NCBI GenBank assembly: GCA_943787785.1
Contig: CALSNT010000003.1
Coordinates: 124,001-188,000 of the forward strand
DNA from: an uncultured Paracoccaceae bacterium
Lineage (GTDB): Bacteria; Pseudomonadota; Alphaproteobacteria; Rhodobacterales; Rhodobacteraceae
Direction: 5' to 3'
DNA length: 64,000 bases
The notes beneath the pieces were generated by a model. That model was not told the DNA's origin. It saw nothing but the letters and a program-made list of their open reading frames with translations, and did not search any database. The position numbers and the translations under genes are program-made. Shown piece by piece: positions 8,433-16,322 of this stretch; the stretch's first letter is position 1; each line of letters opens with the position of its first letter.

Positions 8433-9596
8433 ATGGATTTCGCCCGCACCGACGAACAGCAGATGTTGTGGGATACCGCCCGCACCTTCATGGAGCGGGA
8501 GTTGCTGCCCCACGAAGACGCGGTCGAGGCCGCCGACGACCTGCCGCGAGAGCTGGAGCTGGAGTTGCGTCAGAAGGCGGTCGACGTCGGTCTGCACGCC
8601 TGCAACATGCCCGAAAGCGCGGGCGGTCCTGGCCTCGGCGCGGTCGAGGTCACGCTGATCGAACAGGCGCTGGGCCATGCGAGCCTCGCGCTCGCCGAAT
8701 GTGTCCGCCGCCCCTGCAACCTGCTGGCGGCGTGCGAGGGCGAACAAGTCGCCCATTTCCTCGAACCCGCAATGTCCGGCGAGAAACGCGACTGCGTGGC
8801 GATGACCGAACCTGACGCGGGCAGCGACCTGAAGGGGATGAAAACGCGGGCGGTGCGCGATGGCTCGGACTGGCTGATCTCGGGCACCAAGCATTTCATC
8901 TCTAACGCCGACCGCAGCGAATTCGTGGTGCTGTTCGCCGCCACCGGCGAAGACGACACGCCGCGCGGCAAACGCAAGCGGATCAGTTGTTTTCTGGTCG
9001 ATCTGGACTTGCCGCGGGTCGAGGTTGCGCCGGGCTACAAACAGGTCGGGTTGCGCGGATATTCCAACAATATCATCCGCTTCGAAAACGCCCGTGTCCC
9101 CGGCTGGTGCATGGTGGGCGGCGAAGGCGAGGGGTTCGACGTGGTGAACCGTTGGCTGGGACCGGGACGTTTGACCGTGGCGGCGACGGCGCAGGCACGT
9201 GCGCAGCGGGCGTTTGACTTCGCGCTCGACTGGGCCGCGAACCGGGAACAATTCGGCCAGAAAATCGGCAAGTTTCAGGGGGTCAGCTTCCCGCTGGCCG
9301 ATATGGCGACCGAACTGCGTATGGGAGAGCTGTTGTTGATGCACACCGCCTGGCGCATCGATCAGGATCATCCAGAGGCCGATCAGGATTGCGCGATGGC
9401 CAAGGTCTTCTGCACTGAGATGCTGGGCCGGGTGGCCGATCAGGCGATCCAGACCTGCGGCGGTATGGGTCTCATGGCTGACCTGCCACTGGAGCGGATC
9501 TGGCGCGATGCGCGGGTCGAGCGCATCTGGGAAGGCACCTCGGAGATCCAGCGCCACATCATCAGCCGGGGCCTGCTGCGTCCGTTGGGAGCTTAG
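8433..9596 (+). CDS. acyl-CoA dehydrogenase (gamma-butyrobetainyl-CoA / CaiA type)
   Basis: A 387-residue FAD acyl-CoA dehydrogenase of usual length. It carries the flavin/substrate signature VAMTEPDAGSDLKG, the AREQFGQ-like ANREQFGQKIGKFQ segment, and the C-terminal RIWEGTSEIQRHIISRG characteristic of the family. It begins 11 bp after the aldehyde dehydrogenase and ends 2 bp before the CaiD-like gene, so it is in the same operon. Together with CaiD it would interconvert gamma-butyrobetainyl-CoA and crotonobetainyl-CoA. In an aerobe with no CaiB seen nearby, the oxidising direction is likelier. The exact acyl chain is inferred from neighbours. Confidence 0.85.
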   Translation: MDFARTDEQQMLWDTARTFMERELLPHEDAVEAADDLPRELELELRQKAVDVGLHACNMPESAGGPGLGAVEVTLIEQALGHASLALAECVRRPCNLLAACEGEQVAHFLEPAMSGEKRDCVAMTEPDAGSDLKGMKTRAVRDGSDWLISGTKHFISNADRSEFVVLFAATGEDDTPRGKRKRISCFLVDLDLPRVEVAPGYKQVGLRGYSNNIIRFENARVPGWCMVGGEGEGFDVVNRWLGPGRLTVAATAQARAQRAFDFALDWAANREQFGQKIGKFQGVSFPLADMATELRMGELLLMHTAWRIDQDHPEADQDCAMAKVFCTEMLGRVADQAIQTCGGMGLMADLPLERIWRDARVERIWEGTSEIQRHIISRGLLRPLGA

Positions 9597-9598
9597 CA

Positions 9599-10378
9599 AT
9601 GTCAGTCACAACCGAACGTCTGGACCGTGTGTTCCGCATCACGCTTGACCGCCCGAAGGCGAACGCGATTGATGCCGCGACGTCGCGGGCGCTGGGCGCA
9701 GCGTTTCAGGAACTTCAAGACGATCCAGGCCTGTCGGTCGGGATCATTTCTGGCGGGCAGGGTCGGTTTTTCAGCGCGGGTTGGGACTTAAAGGCGGCTG
9801 CGGATGGCGAAGCCCCGGATGCCGATCAGGGCGTCGGTGGCTTTGCCGGCCTAACCGAATTCTGGGACTTGACCAAACCAGTGATCGCTGCCGTCAACGG
9901 CCTCGCGCTGGGCGGTGGTTTTGAACTCGCACTGGCCGCCGACATGATCGTCGCCGCCGACGTCGCCGAATTTGCCCTGCCCGAAGCAACCCTCGGCATC
10001 GTTGCTGACGCCGGGGGCGTGATCCGCCTGCCGCGCCGCCTGCCGCGCGCCGTTGCGATGGAATTGATGATGACCGGTCGGCGCGCATCGGCGGACGAAC
10101 TGGCGCAGTGGGGGCTGGTCAATCAGGTGGTTCCTCTGGAGCAACTGCCATACGCCGCGCATACGCTTGGCCGACGAATTGCCGACAGCGCACCGCTGTC
10201 GCTTCAGGCGATCAAGGAGATCGCTCGCGCCTCCGAAGGACGGTCGGTTCAGGACGCCTACGCGGCGACCCGCGACGGCTCGTTGAATGCCTATGCCGGG
10301 ATCTACGACAGCGCGGACGCTGCCGAAGGCATGGCCGCCCTGTCCGAAAAACGCGCGCCGGGCTGGAGCGGAAAATGA
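9599..10378 (+). CDS. caiD: crotonobetainyl-CoA hydratase (CaiD-like)
   Basis: A 259-residue crotonase-family protein. It resembles E. coli CaiD over its whole length as I remember it: SAGWDLKAAADGEAPDAD, GGFAGLTE, KPVIAAVNGLALGGGFELAL and the end EKRAPGWSGK all have close CaiD counterparts. The two catalytic Glu positions of the crotonase fold are present in GGGFELALAAD and FALPEATLGI. CaiD hydrates crotonobetainyl-CoA to L-carnitinyl-CoA and back. It begins 2 bp after the acyl-CoA dehydrogenase and overlaps the next start by ATGA, so translation is probably coupled. This gene is the firmest anchor for the carnitine / butyrobetaine reading of the cluster. Confidence 0.85.
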   Translation: MSVTTERLDRVFRITLDRPKANAIDAATSRALGAAFQELQDDPGLSVGIISGGQGRFFSAGWDLKAAADGEAPDADQGVGGFAGLTEFWDLTKPVIAAVNGLALGGGFELALAADMIVAADVAEFALPEATLGIVADAGGVIRLPRRLPRAVAMELMMTGRRASADELAQWGLVNQVVPLEQLPYAAHTLGRRIADSAPLSLQAIKEIARASEGRSVQDAYAATRDGSLNAYAGIYDSADAAEGMAALSEKRAPGWSGK

Positions 10379-10857
10379 CCGGTGCTGCGCCGCTGAGGCT
10401 GTTCGAAACACGGGTCAGACCTGAATGGATTGATGAGTTCAATCACGTCAACGTCGCGCACTACATCTCGATCTGCGACAATGCCAACTGGGCGTTCTGG
10501 AACCTGATGAACGCGCCGGTCGAGATGTCGGATCGGAACGGCCATGAATACGCGATCCTCGAGAATCATGTGAATTATATCAACGAGTTGTCGTTGGATG
10601 AGCCGATCCATGTCACAACTCAACTGCTGTCCCATGACGACAAGCGGCTGGTCCTGTTTCACCGGGTCATTCGGGACACCGACGGTGTGTTGGCCGCGAC
10701 GAACGAGGCGAAGTTCCTGGGTTTCAATCTAAAGGCCCGGCGCGCCGAAACCTGGCGTCCGCGTGTGGCCGCGACGCTGGCCGAGACAATGCGCGCGCAC
10801 CGCGAATTGCCGATGCCGGAACAGGCCGGGCTGGGGATCGCACTGAAGCGGCGATAA
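10375..10857 (+). CDS. hotdog-fold acyl-CoA thioesterase, probable betainyl- or carnitinyl-CoA thioesterase
   Basis: A 160-residue 4HBT-type hotdog protein. The helix-start motif VRPEWIDEFNHVNVAHYISI contains the conserved Asp and Asn-His pattern of this superfamily. It resembles the thioesterase domain fused to carnitine dehydrogenase in some rhizobia. ATG overlaps the CaiD-like stop (ATGA), and GGAG lies 7 nt upstream. In carnitine catabolism a thioesterase frees glycine betaine from betainyl-CoA, or carnitine from carnitinyl-CoA; the sequence does not say which. No 3-hydroxyacyl-CoA or carnitine dehydrogenase is in the window, so any later step must be encoded elsewhere. Confidence 0.75.
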   Translation: MTGAAPLRLFETRVRPEWIDEFNHVNVAHYISICDNANWAFWNLMNAPVEMSDRNGHEYAILENHVNYINELSLDEPIHVTTQLLSHDDKRLVLFHRVIRDTDGVLAATNEAKFLGFNLKARRAETWRPRVAATLAETMRAHRELPMPEQAGLGIALKRR

Positions 10858-10902
10858 CGCAGTATGCTTGTGCTTGGCCCAGCTTCGTGCAGGCTGTGAT
10901 TC

Positions 10903-13314
10903 ATGGCGAAGCATTCTGCAAAACACCTGATCATCGGTGGCGGCATAATCGGCTGCTCTACCGCCTATCACCTTGCGAAAGCTGGGGAAAAAGGGGTCGT
11001 CCTGCTGGAACGCGCGGGCCTGACCGAGGGCGCGACCTGGCACGCAGCCGGGCTTGTCGGCCAGTTACGAGCGCAGCGCAATACAACCCGGATGCTGAAA
11101 CGTTCGGTCGCGATGTATGACGCGCTGGAAGCGGAAACCGGTATGGCCTTCGATTGGAAGAAGGTCGGATCGCTGCGCCTGGCGGCGACGGCCGAGCGGC
11201 TGCTGGAGGCAAAGCGCCTCGCCACGATGGCCCGCGGTTTCGATCTGGAGATGGAGATTATCAGCGCCGCTGAAGCCAAGGACCTGTTCCCCTTGATCGA
11301 CGCCACCGGCCTCCACGGCGCGGCGTTCATCCCCTCAGACGGCCATGTCGATCCGGCCAGCTTGTGTCAGGCCATCGCTGCCGGGGCGCGGATGCATGGG
11401 GTCGAGATTCGCCAGGGCGTGACGGTTACGGATTTCACTGTGACGGGCGGTCGGATCACGCAGGTTATCACCGACCAGGGCACCTATGAGGCTGATACGA
11501 TCACGCTGGCCGCAGGCATGTGGAGCCGGGAACTCGGCGCGAAACTGGGGATGAAAATCCCGGCCTGCGCGGTTGAGCACCAGTACATCGTCACCGAACC
11601 TTTGCCCGAACCGGTGTCTGATCTGCCGACGCTGCGGGACCCGGAACGCCTCGTCTACTACAAGCCTGATGCAGGTGGGCGGCTGGTGATCGGCGGATAT
11701 GAAGACTACACGCTGCCGTTTGGCGACCGCGGCATTCCGGGGGCGTTCGTGCGGCAATTGCTGCCAGAAAACCTCGACCGGTTTGAACCGCTGGCGATCA
11801 AGGCCGGGCAGGTCACACCAATCATCAACGAGGTCGGCATTCGCCAAGTGATCAACGGACCGATCCCCTATTCGGCAGACGGCGATTTCGTCATGGGCTG
11901 GGTGCCAGGGCTGGACAATCTGATGCTGGCGACCGGGTTCCTTTATGGCATCGCGGCGGGCGGCGGCGCGGGCGAGATGATTGCTGAGTGGATCACCGAA
12001 GGCCGCCCCAGCCTCGACCTCTGGCCGCTGGATGTGCGCCGGTTCGGCCCGCATCATGGTGCCCGCGCCTTCATGTATCCGCGCGCGGTCGAACATTACG
12101 CCCACCACTATAAAATGCGCTATCCAGGGGCCGAGGCGGCTACCGCGCGCAACCTGCGCCTGTCGCCACTCCATGACCGATTGGCCGGGCAGGGCGCGGT
12201 CTGGGGATCGAAGAACGGCTGGGAACGTCCGCTGTGGTTTGCCCCGGATGGGGTGGAGGCGGTGGACCAACTCGATTTCCTCGACCCTGGTTGGCACAGG
12301 TTCGTGGCCGAAGAACACCGCGCGGTACGCGAGCGCGTGGCGCTGATCGACCAGTCCAGTTTCTCGAAATTCGAGCTGATTGGCGCGGGGGCGCTGGACG
12401 CACTGCAACGTATGGCCGCCTGCGATGTGGACCGCCCCATCGGCGCGGTGATCTATGCGCAGCTGTGCAACGAAACGGGCGGGATCGAATGCGACCTGAC
12501 GATCACGCGGCTGGAGGAGAGCCATTTTTACATTGTCACCGGCGCCGGCTTCGGCACCCATGACGCTGACTGGATCCGGCGGCATTTGCCGGACGACGCG
12601 TATCTGGTCGAGGTGACCTCGGCGCGCGCGGTCATCAACATCTGCGGGCTATTGGCGCGCGATGTGATGGCGGCGGTTGCGGAAGAGGATGTCTCGAATG
12701 CTGCCTTCCCTTTCGCGACCGCGCAGGACATCACCATCGGCGCGGCCCCGGTGCGGGCGGTGCGGATCGGCTTTGTGGGGGAGCTTGGCTGGGAGTTGCA
12801 CGTCCCCAGCGAATTCGCGCGTCACGTCTATGATTTGCTGAAGTCGGCGGGGGCGGATCACGGCATTCGCGATGTGGGGTATCGGGCGATTGATACGCTA
12901 CGGCTGGAAAAGGGGTATCTGTACTGGTCCGCTGATATCTCGCCGGATTACACGCCGATTGAGGCGGGGCTGGGCTTCCGCGTGCATCTGAAACGGGGCG
13001 GTGATTTCATCGGGCGTGACGTGTTGGCGGCGCAAAAGGCGGACGGAGCCGCACGGCGGCTGTGTACGTTTACCTGCGAAGAAAGGCTGCCGATGTTCGG
13101 GGGCGAGGCGATTATGGCGCACGGGAGGCTCGCCTCGCTGGCGACAAGTGCCGGATATGGGCACACGGTCAGCAAGATGATCCTGATGGGGTATCTGGAC
13201 TCTGGAATGGCGGAACGAACGGATTTCGAAGTGGAGGTCTTTGGTGAGAGGTACCCGATCACACGGGTCGATGGACTGCATTACGATCCAGCGAACGAAC
13301 GATTGAAGGGGTAG
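10903..13314 (+). CDS. dimethylglycine/sarcosine-dehydrogenase-type FAD oxidoreductase fused to GcvT
   Basis: An 803-residue fusion: N-terminal DAO-type FAD domain (IIGGGIIGCS, residues 10-18), a central FAO_M linker, then a GcvT aminomethyltransferase module (from about residue 425) and GcvT C-terminal barrel. His47 in TWHAAGL is the residue that carries covalent FAD in mammalian dimethylglycine and sarcosine dehydrogenases. The family oxidatively removes an N-methyl group and passes the one-carbon unit to tetrahydrofolate. It follows the thioesterase gene by 45 bp and is followed 4 bp later by a choline-kinase-like gene. A paralogue of the same layout lies at 20225-22663. The methylamine substrate (dimethylglycine, sarcosine or another) is not fixed by sequence. 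Confidence 0.8.
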   Translation: MAKHSAKHLIIGGGIIGCSTAYHLAKAGEKGVVLLERAGLTEGATWHAAGLVGQLRAQRNTTRMLKRSVAMYDALEAETGMAFDWKKVGSLRLAATAERLLEAKRLATMARGFDLEMEIISAAEAKDLFPLIDATGLHGAAFIPSDGHVDPASLCQAIAAGARMHGVEIRQGVTVTDFTVTGGRITQVITDQGTYEADTITLAAGMWSRELGAKLGMKIPACAVEHQYIVTEPLPEPVSDLPTLRDPERLVYYKPDAGGRLVIGGYEDYTLPFGDRGIPGAFVRQLLPENLDRFEPLAIKAGQVTPIINEVGIRQVINGPIPYSADGDFVMGWVPGLDNLMLATGFLYGIAAGGGAGEMIAEWITEGRPSLDLWPLDVRRFGPHHGARAFMYPRAVEHYAHHYKMRYPGAEAATARNLRLSPLHDRLAGQGAVWGSKNGWERPLWFAPDGVEAVDQLDFLDPGWHRFVAEEHRAVRERVALIDQSSFSKFELIGAGALDALQRMAACDVDRPIGAVIYAQLCNETGGIECDLTITRLEESHFYIVTGAGFGTHDADWIRRHLPDDAYLVEVTSARAVINICGLLARDVMAAVAEEDVSNAAFPFATAQDITIGAAPVRAVRIGFVGELGWELHVPSEFARHVYDLLKSAGADHGIRDVGYRAIDTLRLEKGYLYWSADISPDYTPIEAGLGFRVHLKRGGDFIGRDVLAAQKADGAARRLCTFTCEERLPMFGGEAIMAHGRLASLATSAGYGHTVSKMILMGYLDSGMAERTDFEVEVFGERYPITRVDGLHYDPANERLKG

Positions 13315-13318
13315 GGGA

Positions 13319-14248
13319 ATGAGCAAACACGCAGAACAGGTAATCGCGGCGCTGCGGCGCGCGCCGGGGTTCGAGGGTGTCGAAGCCGACGCCGCAAGGA
13401 TCACCCGCCTCGGCGGGCTGACCAATCTTGTACACCGGGTCGATGTCGATGGCCGCTCGGTCATCGTGCGGATACCGGGTTCGGGAACCGAGGATTACAT
13501 CGACCGCGCGGTGGAAGCCACAAATGCGCGGGCGGCTGCGAAAGCCGGGGTCTCGGCTGAGGTTCTGTTTGCCGATCCGGCGACGGGGTTGATGGTGTTC
13601 GAGGCGATTCCAGGGATCGAGACAATGACGCCCGACCTGTTCGCCAGCCGTGCAGGCTCGCCCGCGCGAGCTGGGGTGGCGCTTAAAAAGTTGCATGGGT
13701 CCGGCGAGACGTTCGAATTCCGCTTCGAGCTGTTTGCGATGATCGACGACTACCTGAAAATCCTCGCTGACAAAAATGCGACCCTGCCAGATGGCTACCA
13801 CGATATTGTCGCCGCCGCCGAGCCGGTGAAGGAGGCGCTGGCGGCGAATCCCGCGGTGCTGGCGCCCTGCCACTGCGATCCGTTGTGCGAGAATTTTCTC
13901 GATGACGGTGACATCATGTGGATCGTCGATTGGGAGTATTCAGGGATGAATGATCCCCTCTGGGATCTTGGTGATCTGTCTGTAGAGGCCGGCATGGACG
14001 CCGCACAGGACGCCGAGATGTTGGCTGCGTATTTCGACGGTGCGCCCAGCCCTGCGCAGATGGGCCGCGTGGTTATCTACAAGGCGATGTGCGATCTATT
14101 GTGGACGCTCTGGGGGCTGATCCAGCATGCCGACGACAACGCGGCAGAAGATTTCTGGGCCTATGCCTCGGGCCGGTTTGAGCGCTGCAAGGTATTGATG
14201 AACGCACCGGAGTTTGGCGGTCATGTGGCGGCCGTTCGGGCGGGCTAA
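13319..14248 (+). CDS. choline/ethanolamine-kinase-like phosphotransferase (copy 1)
   Basis: A 309-residue APH-fold kinase. The catalytic loop reads PCHCDPLCENFL (HxDxxxxN) and is followed by WIVDWEYSGMNDPLWDLGD, the metal-binding and choline-kinase signature. A Gly-rich start, ITRLGGLTNLVHRV, is the ATP loop. AAGGGG lies 7 nt before the ATG. It is 4 bp downstream of a DMGDH/GcvT fusion, and a second kinase of the same family sits immediately upstream of the other fusion. That repeated pairing suggests the kinase phosphorylates an amino-alcohol group in the same pathway, but no substrate can be stated. Confidence 0.75.
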   Translation: MSKHAEQVIAALRRAPGFEGVEADAARITRLGGLTNLVHRVDVDGRSVIVRIPGSGTEDYIDRAVEATNARAAAKAGVSAEVLFADPATGLMVFEAIPGIETMTPDLFASRAGSPARAGVALKKLHGSGETFEFRFELFAMIDDYLKILADKNATLPDGYHDIVAAAEPVKEALAANPAVLAPCHCDPLCENFLDDGDIMWIVDWEYSGMNDPLWDLGDLSVEAGMDAAQDAEMLAAYFDGAPSPAQMGRVVIYKAMCDLLWTLWGLIQHADDNAAEDFWAYASGRFERCKVLMNAPEFGGHVAAVRAG

Positions 14249-14272
14249 ACGTGGCCTGAGAGGTGCAACTTT

Positions 14273-15064
14273 TCAGGCGGTGGTTCCAGCGAGCACCACC
14301 TCGACTGACCATTCCCGTGCCGCCTGCGTCAGAGGGGCGGGAGGAGCGGTATCAGTGACCAGAACGTCTACATCCCCCGGATTGCCGACGCTGATCGGGG
14401 CGGAGCGTCCGAATTTGCTCGCATCCGCTGCGATGATCCGATGGGCGGCGCGCGACATGATAGTTCGTGAGAATTCCGCCTCTTCAAGATCATAAAGCAT
14501 GAAGCCATTCTGAGCATTTATCGCCGCAGCCGAAAGGATCGCATATTCGACCCGGAATTGGTTGACGAAGGCCAACGCGTCAGCCCCAAAGGCACCTCCA
14601 TCATGGGCACGAAGCTCTCCGCCCGCCATGAACACGCGGTTGTCGTTTCGCGTGGCGAGTTTGTGAGCAACAACGACCGAGTTGGTGACGACAAGCAACC
14701 GGCGATGCCCGCGCAGCGCCTCGGCGATGAATGCTGTGGTCGACCCGACGTCGAGGAACAGCGACGCTCCATCCCCAATCATCTCGGCCACGCAGGCGGC
14801 AATCCGGCGTTTCGGTCCCGGATTTTCATCCATCCGCTGCCAGAAGCCGCTTTCGATGTCCGCATCCAGTAAGCGCGCGCCGCCGTGAAGTTTTTCGACC
14901 ACCCCGTCGTCGCTGAGCCGTCGAATATTGCGGCGCACGGTTTCTTCGCTGACGTCCAGTGTCGACGCGATGGCGGCAATGCGAGAGGCACCCCCGGCAC
15001 GGCGCAGCACCTCGACGATCTCGCCTTCGCGGTGGTTGGCGCGGCGTTGGGATGAGTCGTTCAT
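14273..15064 (-). CDS. DeoR/GlpR-family transcriptional regulator
   Basis: A 263-residue DeoR-type repressor. The N-terminal winged helix (IVEVLRRAGGASRIAAIAS, then LDVSEETVRRNIRRL as recognition helix, about residues 17-50) is followed by the DeoRC effector-binding domain with the family's phosphosugar loop region FLDVGSTTAF. AGAGG lies 7 nt before the ATG. It is divergent from the substrate-binding-protein gene, and four CCACA boxes at 10-bp spacing lie between the two starts. I infer that it represses the importer operon and itself; DeoR proteins usually respond to phosphorylated small molecules, which would fit the two kinases nearby. Confidence 0.85.
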   Translation of the reverse strand: MNDSSQRRANHREGEIVEVLRRAGGASRIAAIASTLDVSEETVRRNIRRLSDDGVVEKLHGGARLLDADIESGFWQRMDENPGPKRRIAACVAEMIGDGASLFLDVGSTTAFIAEALRGHRRLLVVTNSVVVAHKLATRNDNRVFMAGGELRAHDGGAFGADALAFVNQFRVEYAILSAAAINAQNGFMLYDLEEAEFSRTIMSRAAHRIIAADASKFGRSAPISVGNPGDVDVLVTDTAPPAPLTQAAREWSVEVVLAGTTA

Positions 15065-15110
15065 TACATGCCTCTGGTTTCAGCGAATGCCCGTTTCTTC
15101 GGGAAGATAT

Positions 15111-15145
15111 CCACATTTTCCCACATCAATCCACACAAATTCACA
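15111..15145. promoter_or_regulatory. four CCACA boxes phased at 10 bp, candidate DeoR operator
   Basis: CCACA occurs at 15111, 15121 and 15131, with TCACA at 15141: four boxes at exact 10-bp spacing, on one face of the helix, separated by AT-rich 5-mers. They sit between the divergent DeoR start (15064) and the substrate-binding-protein start (15287). DeoR-family operators are commonly direct repeats of about 10 bp, which supports the assignment. No promoter hexamers stand out with confidence. Confidence 0.6.
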
Positions 15146-15286
15146 AATATAGCGTAAGTTCGTGGATTTTTATTGATACCGCTCCGGTTCTGCCCAAGAC
15201 TTTGCGCAGGACTGCGGTCGAATCGATTGGGCGCTCTGCCCCGTGACGAACCAAGCGGTCACCAGGAAACGCAGGGAGTTTCACCA

Positions 15287-16225
15287 ATGACAAAGACCTT
15301 GATGATGTCCGCCGCTTTGGCCACCGCGATGGCGGGCGGCGCATTCGCTCAGGCGGAATCGCAGGATCCGATCAAACTGACGACCCATGACTGGACCGGC
15401 CAGTTGGTCACCACTCGGATCATGGGCGAAGTGCTGGCTGATGCCGGATACAACGTTGAGTACGTGCAGGCGGATTATATTGCTCAGTTCGCGGGTTTGA
15501 AGACCGGCGATCTGCATGTGGCCATGGAAATCTGGGAGACGACGGGCCGCGAGGCGATGGACGAAGCCACCGCCACAGGCAACGTTGTCAACATGGGCGA
15601 GACCGGCATGGAGGCCATCGAGGAGTGGTGGTACCCGGCCTACATGGAAGACAAATGCCCCGGTCTGCCGGATTGGAAGGCATTGAACGACTGTGCTGCC
15701 GAATTCGCGACGCCTGAAACCGCCCCGTTGGGCCGCTATCTGGGTGGCCCCGTCACCTGGGGCGGCTTTGACGACGAACGGGTGGAGGCGCTGGAAATGG
15801 ACTTCGAAGTGGTCCACGCAGGCACCGATGCCGCGCTGTTTGCCGAGCTGGAAAGTGCGTATCAGCGCCAGGCACCCATCGTCCTTTGGGTTTACGCGCC
15901 GCATTGGGCACCGTCGAAGTTTGACGGCAAATTCGTAGAATTCCCGCCCTATTCGCCGGAATGCTACAATGACCCCTCGGTCGGCATGAACCCGAACGCG
16001 GCCTACGACTGCGGCAAGCCGACCGGCCCGATCTGGAAAGTCGCATGGAGTGGCGTTGCCGAAAAATGGCCAGGCGCTGCTAAGGCAATTGAAGGTTTCA
16101 ACATCTCGAACGACGACATGGGTCAACTGGTGGCCAATGTTGATTTGAATGGGATGTCTGTCGAAGACGCAGTCGCCGAATGGCTGGCGGCCAATGAATC
16201 AAGCTGGAAGGGATGGACTCAGTAG
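15287..16225 (+). CDS. ABC transporter substrate-binding protein, glycine-betaine/choline type
   Basis: A 312-residue periplasmic OpuAC/ProX-type binding protein. The signal peptide runs from MTKTLMMSAALATAMAGG to cleavage after AFA. Several Trp residues suited to a quaternary-ammonium cage are visible (HDWTG, EIWETTG, EEWWYPAY). I choose the ATG at 15287: GGGAG lies 9 nt upstream and the signal peptide starts there, while the open frame extends to 15173. It is the first gene of the importer operon and is followed by a strong stem-loop at 16244-16274. Ligand identity (glycine betaine, carnitine, choline or another) is inferred from the neighbourhood only. Confidence 0.85.
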   Translation: MTKTLMMSAALATAMAGGAFAQAESQDPIKLTTHDWTGQLVTTRIMGEVLADAGYNVEYVQADYIAQFAGLKTGDLHVAMEIWETTGREAMDEATATGNVVNMGETGMEAIEEWWYPAYMEDKCPGLPDWKALNDCAAEFATPETAPLGRYLGGPVTWGGFDDERVEALEMDFEVVHAGTDAALFAELESAYQRQAPIVLWVYAPHWAPSKFDGKFVEFPPYSPECYNDPSVGMNPNAAYDCGKPTGPIWKVAWSGVAEKWPGAAKAIEGFNISNDDMGQLVANVDLNGMSVEDAVAEWLAANESSWKGWTQ

Positions 16226-16243
16226 TCCCGGACAGCATGATCA

Positions 16244-16274
16244 GCGGGCGGCGGAGTTCTCCCCCGCCGCCCGC
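16244..16274 (+). other. intercistronic stem-loop between binding protein and ATPase genes
   Basis: GCGGGCGGCGG (16244-16254) and CCGCCGCCCGC (16264-16274) make a perfect 11-bp GC-only stem with a 9-nt loop. There is no following T run, so it is not a standard terminator. Structures here often stabilise the binding-protein mRNA or partly attenuate the downstream transporter genes. Confidence 0.6.
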
Positions 16275-16322
16275 GCAAACCGTCTTGCGGGTGCCCGCCA
16301 CCAAGCTCCGGATGCCCCACGA

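Noticed and set aside
8376-9599. A long minus-strand open frame (407 codons) opposite the acyl-CoA dehydrogenase
   Set aside because: It mirrors the real plus-strand gene, has no recognisable domain, and is rich in His/Arg/Gln as expected for antisense of a high-GC gene.
11335-12585. A 416-codon minus-strand frame opposite the first DMGDH/GcvT gene
   Set aside because: Antisense shadow in a high-GC gene; no ribosome site and no domain.
10903-13314. Possibility that this is DMSP demethylase DmdA
   Set aside because: DmdA is a short GcvT-only protein; this gene has a full N-terminal FAD domain with the covalent-FAD His, so it belongs to the dimethylglycine/sarcosine dehydrogenase type.
15111-15145. 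Repeats considered as a miniature CRISPR-like array
   Set aside because: Unit length is 10 bp with 5-bp boxes; there are no spacers and no cas genes. An operator is the better reading.
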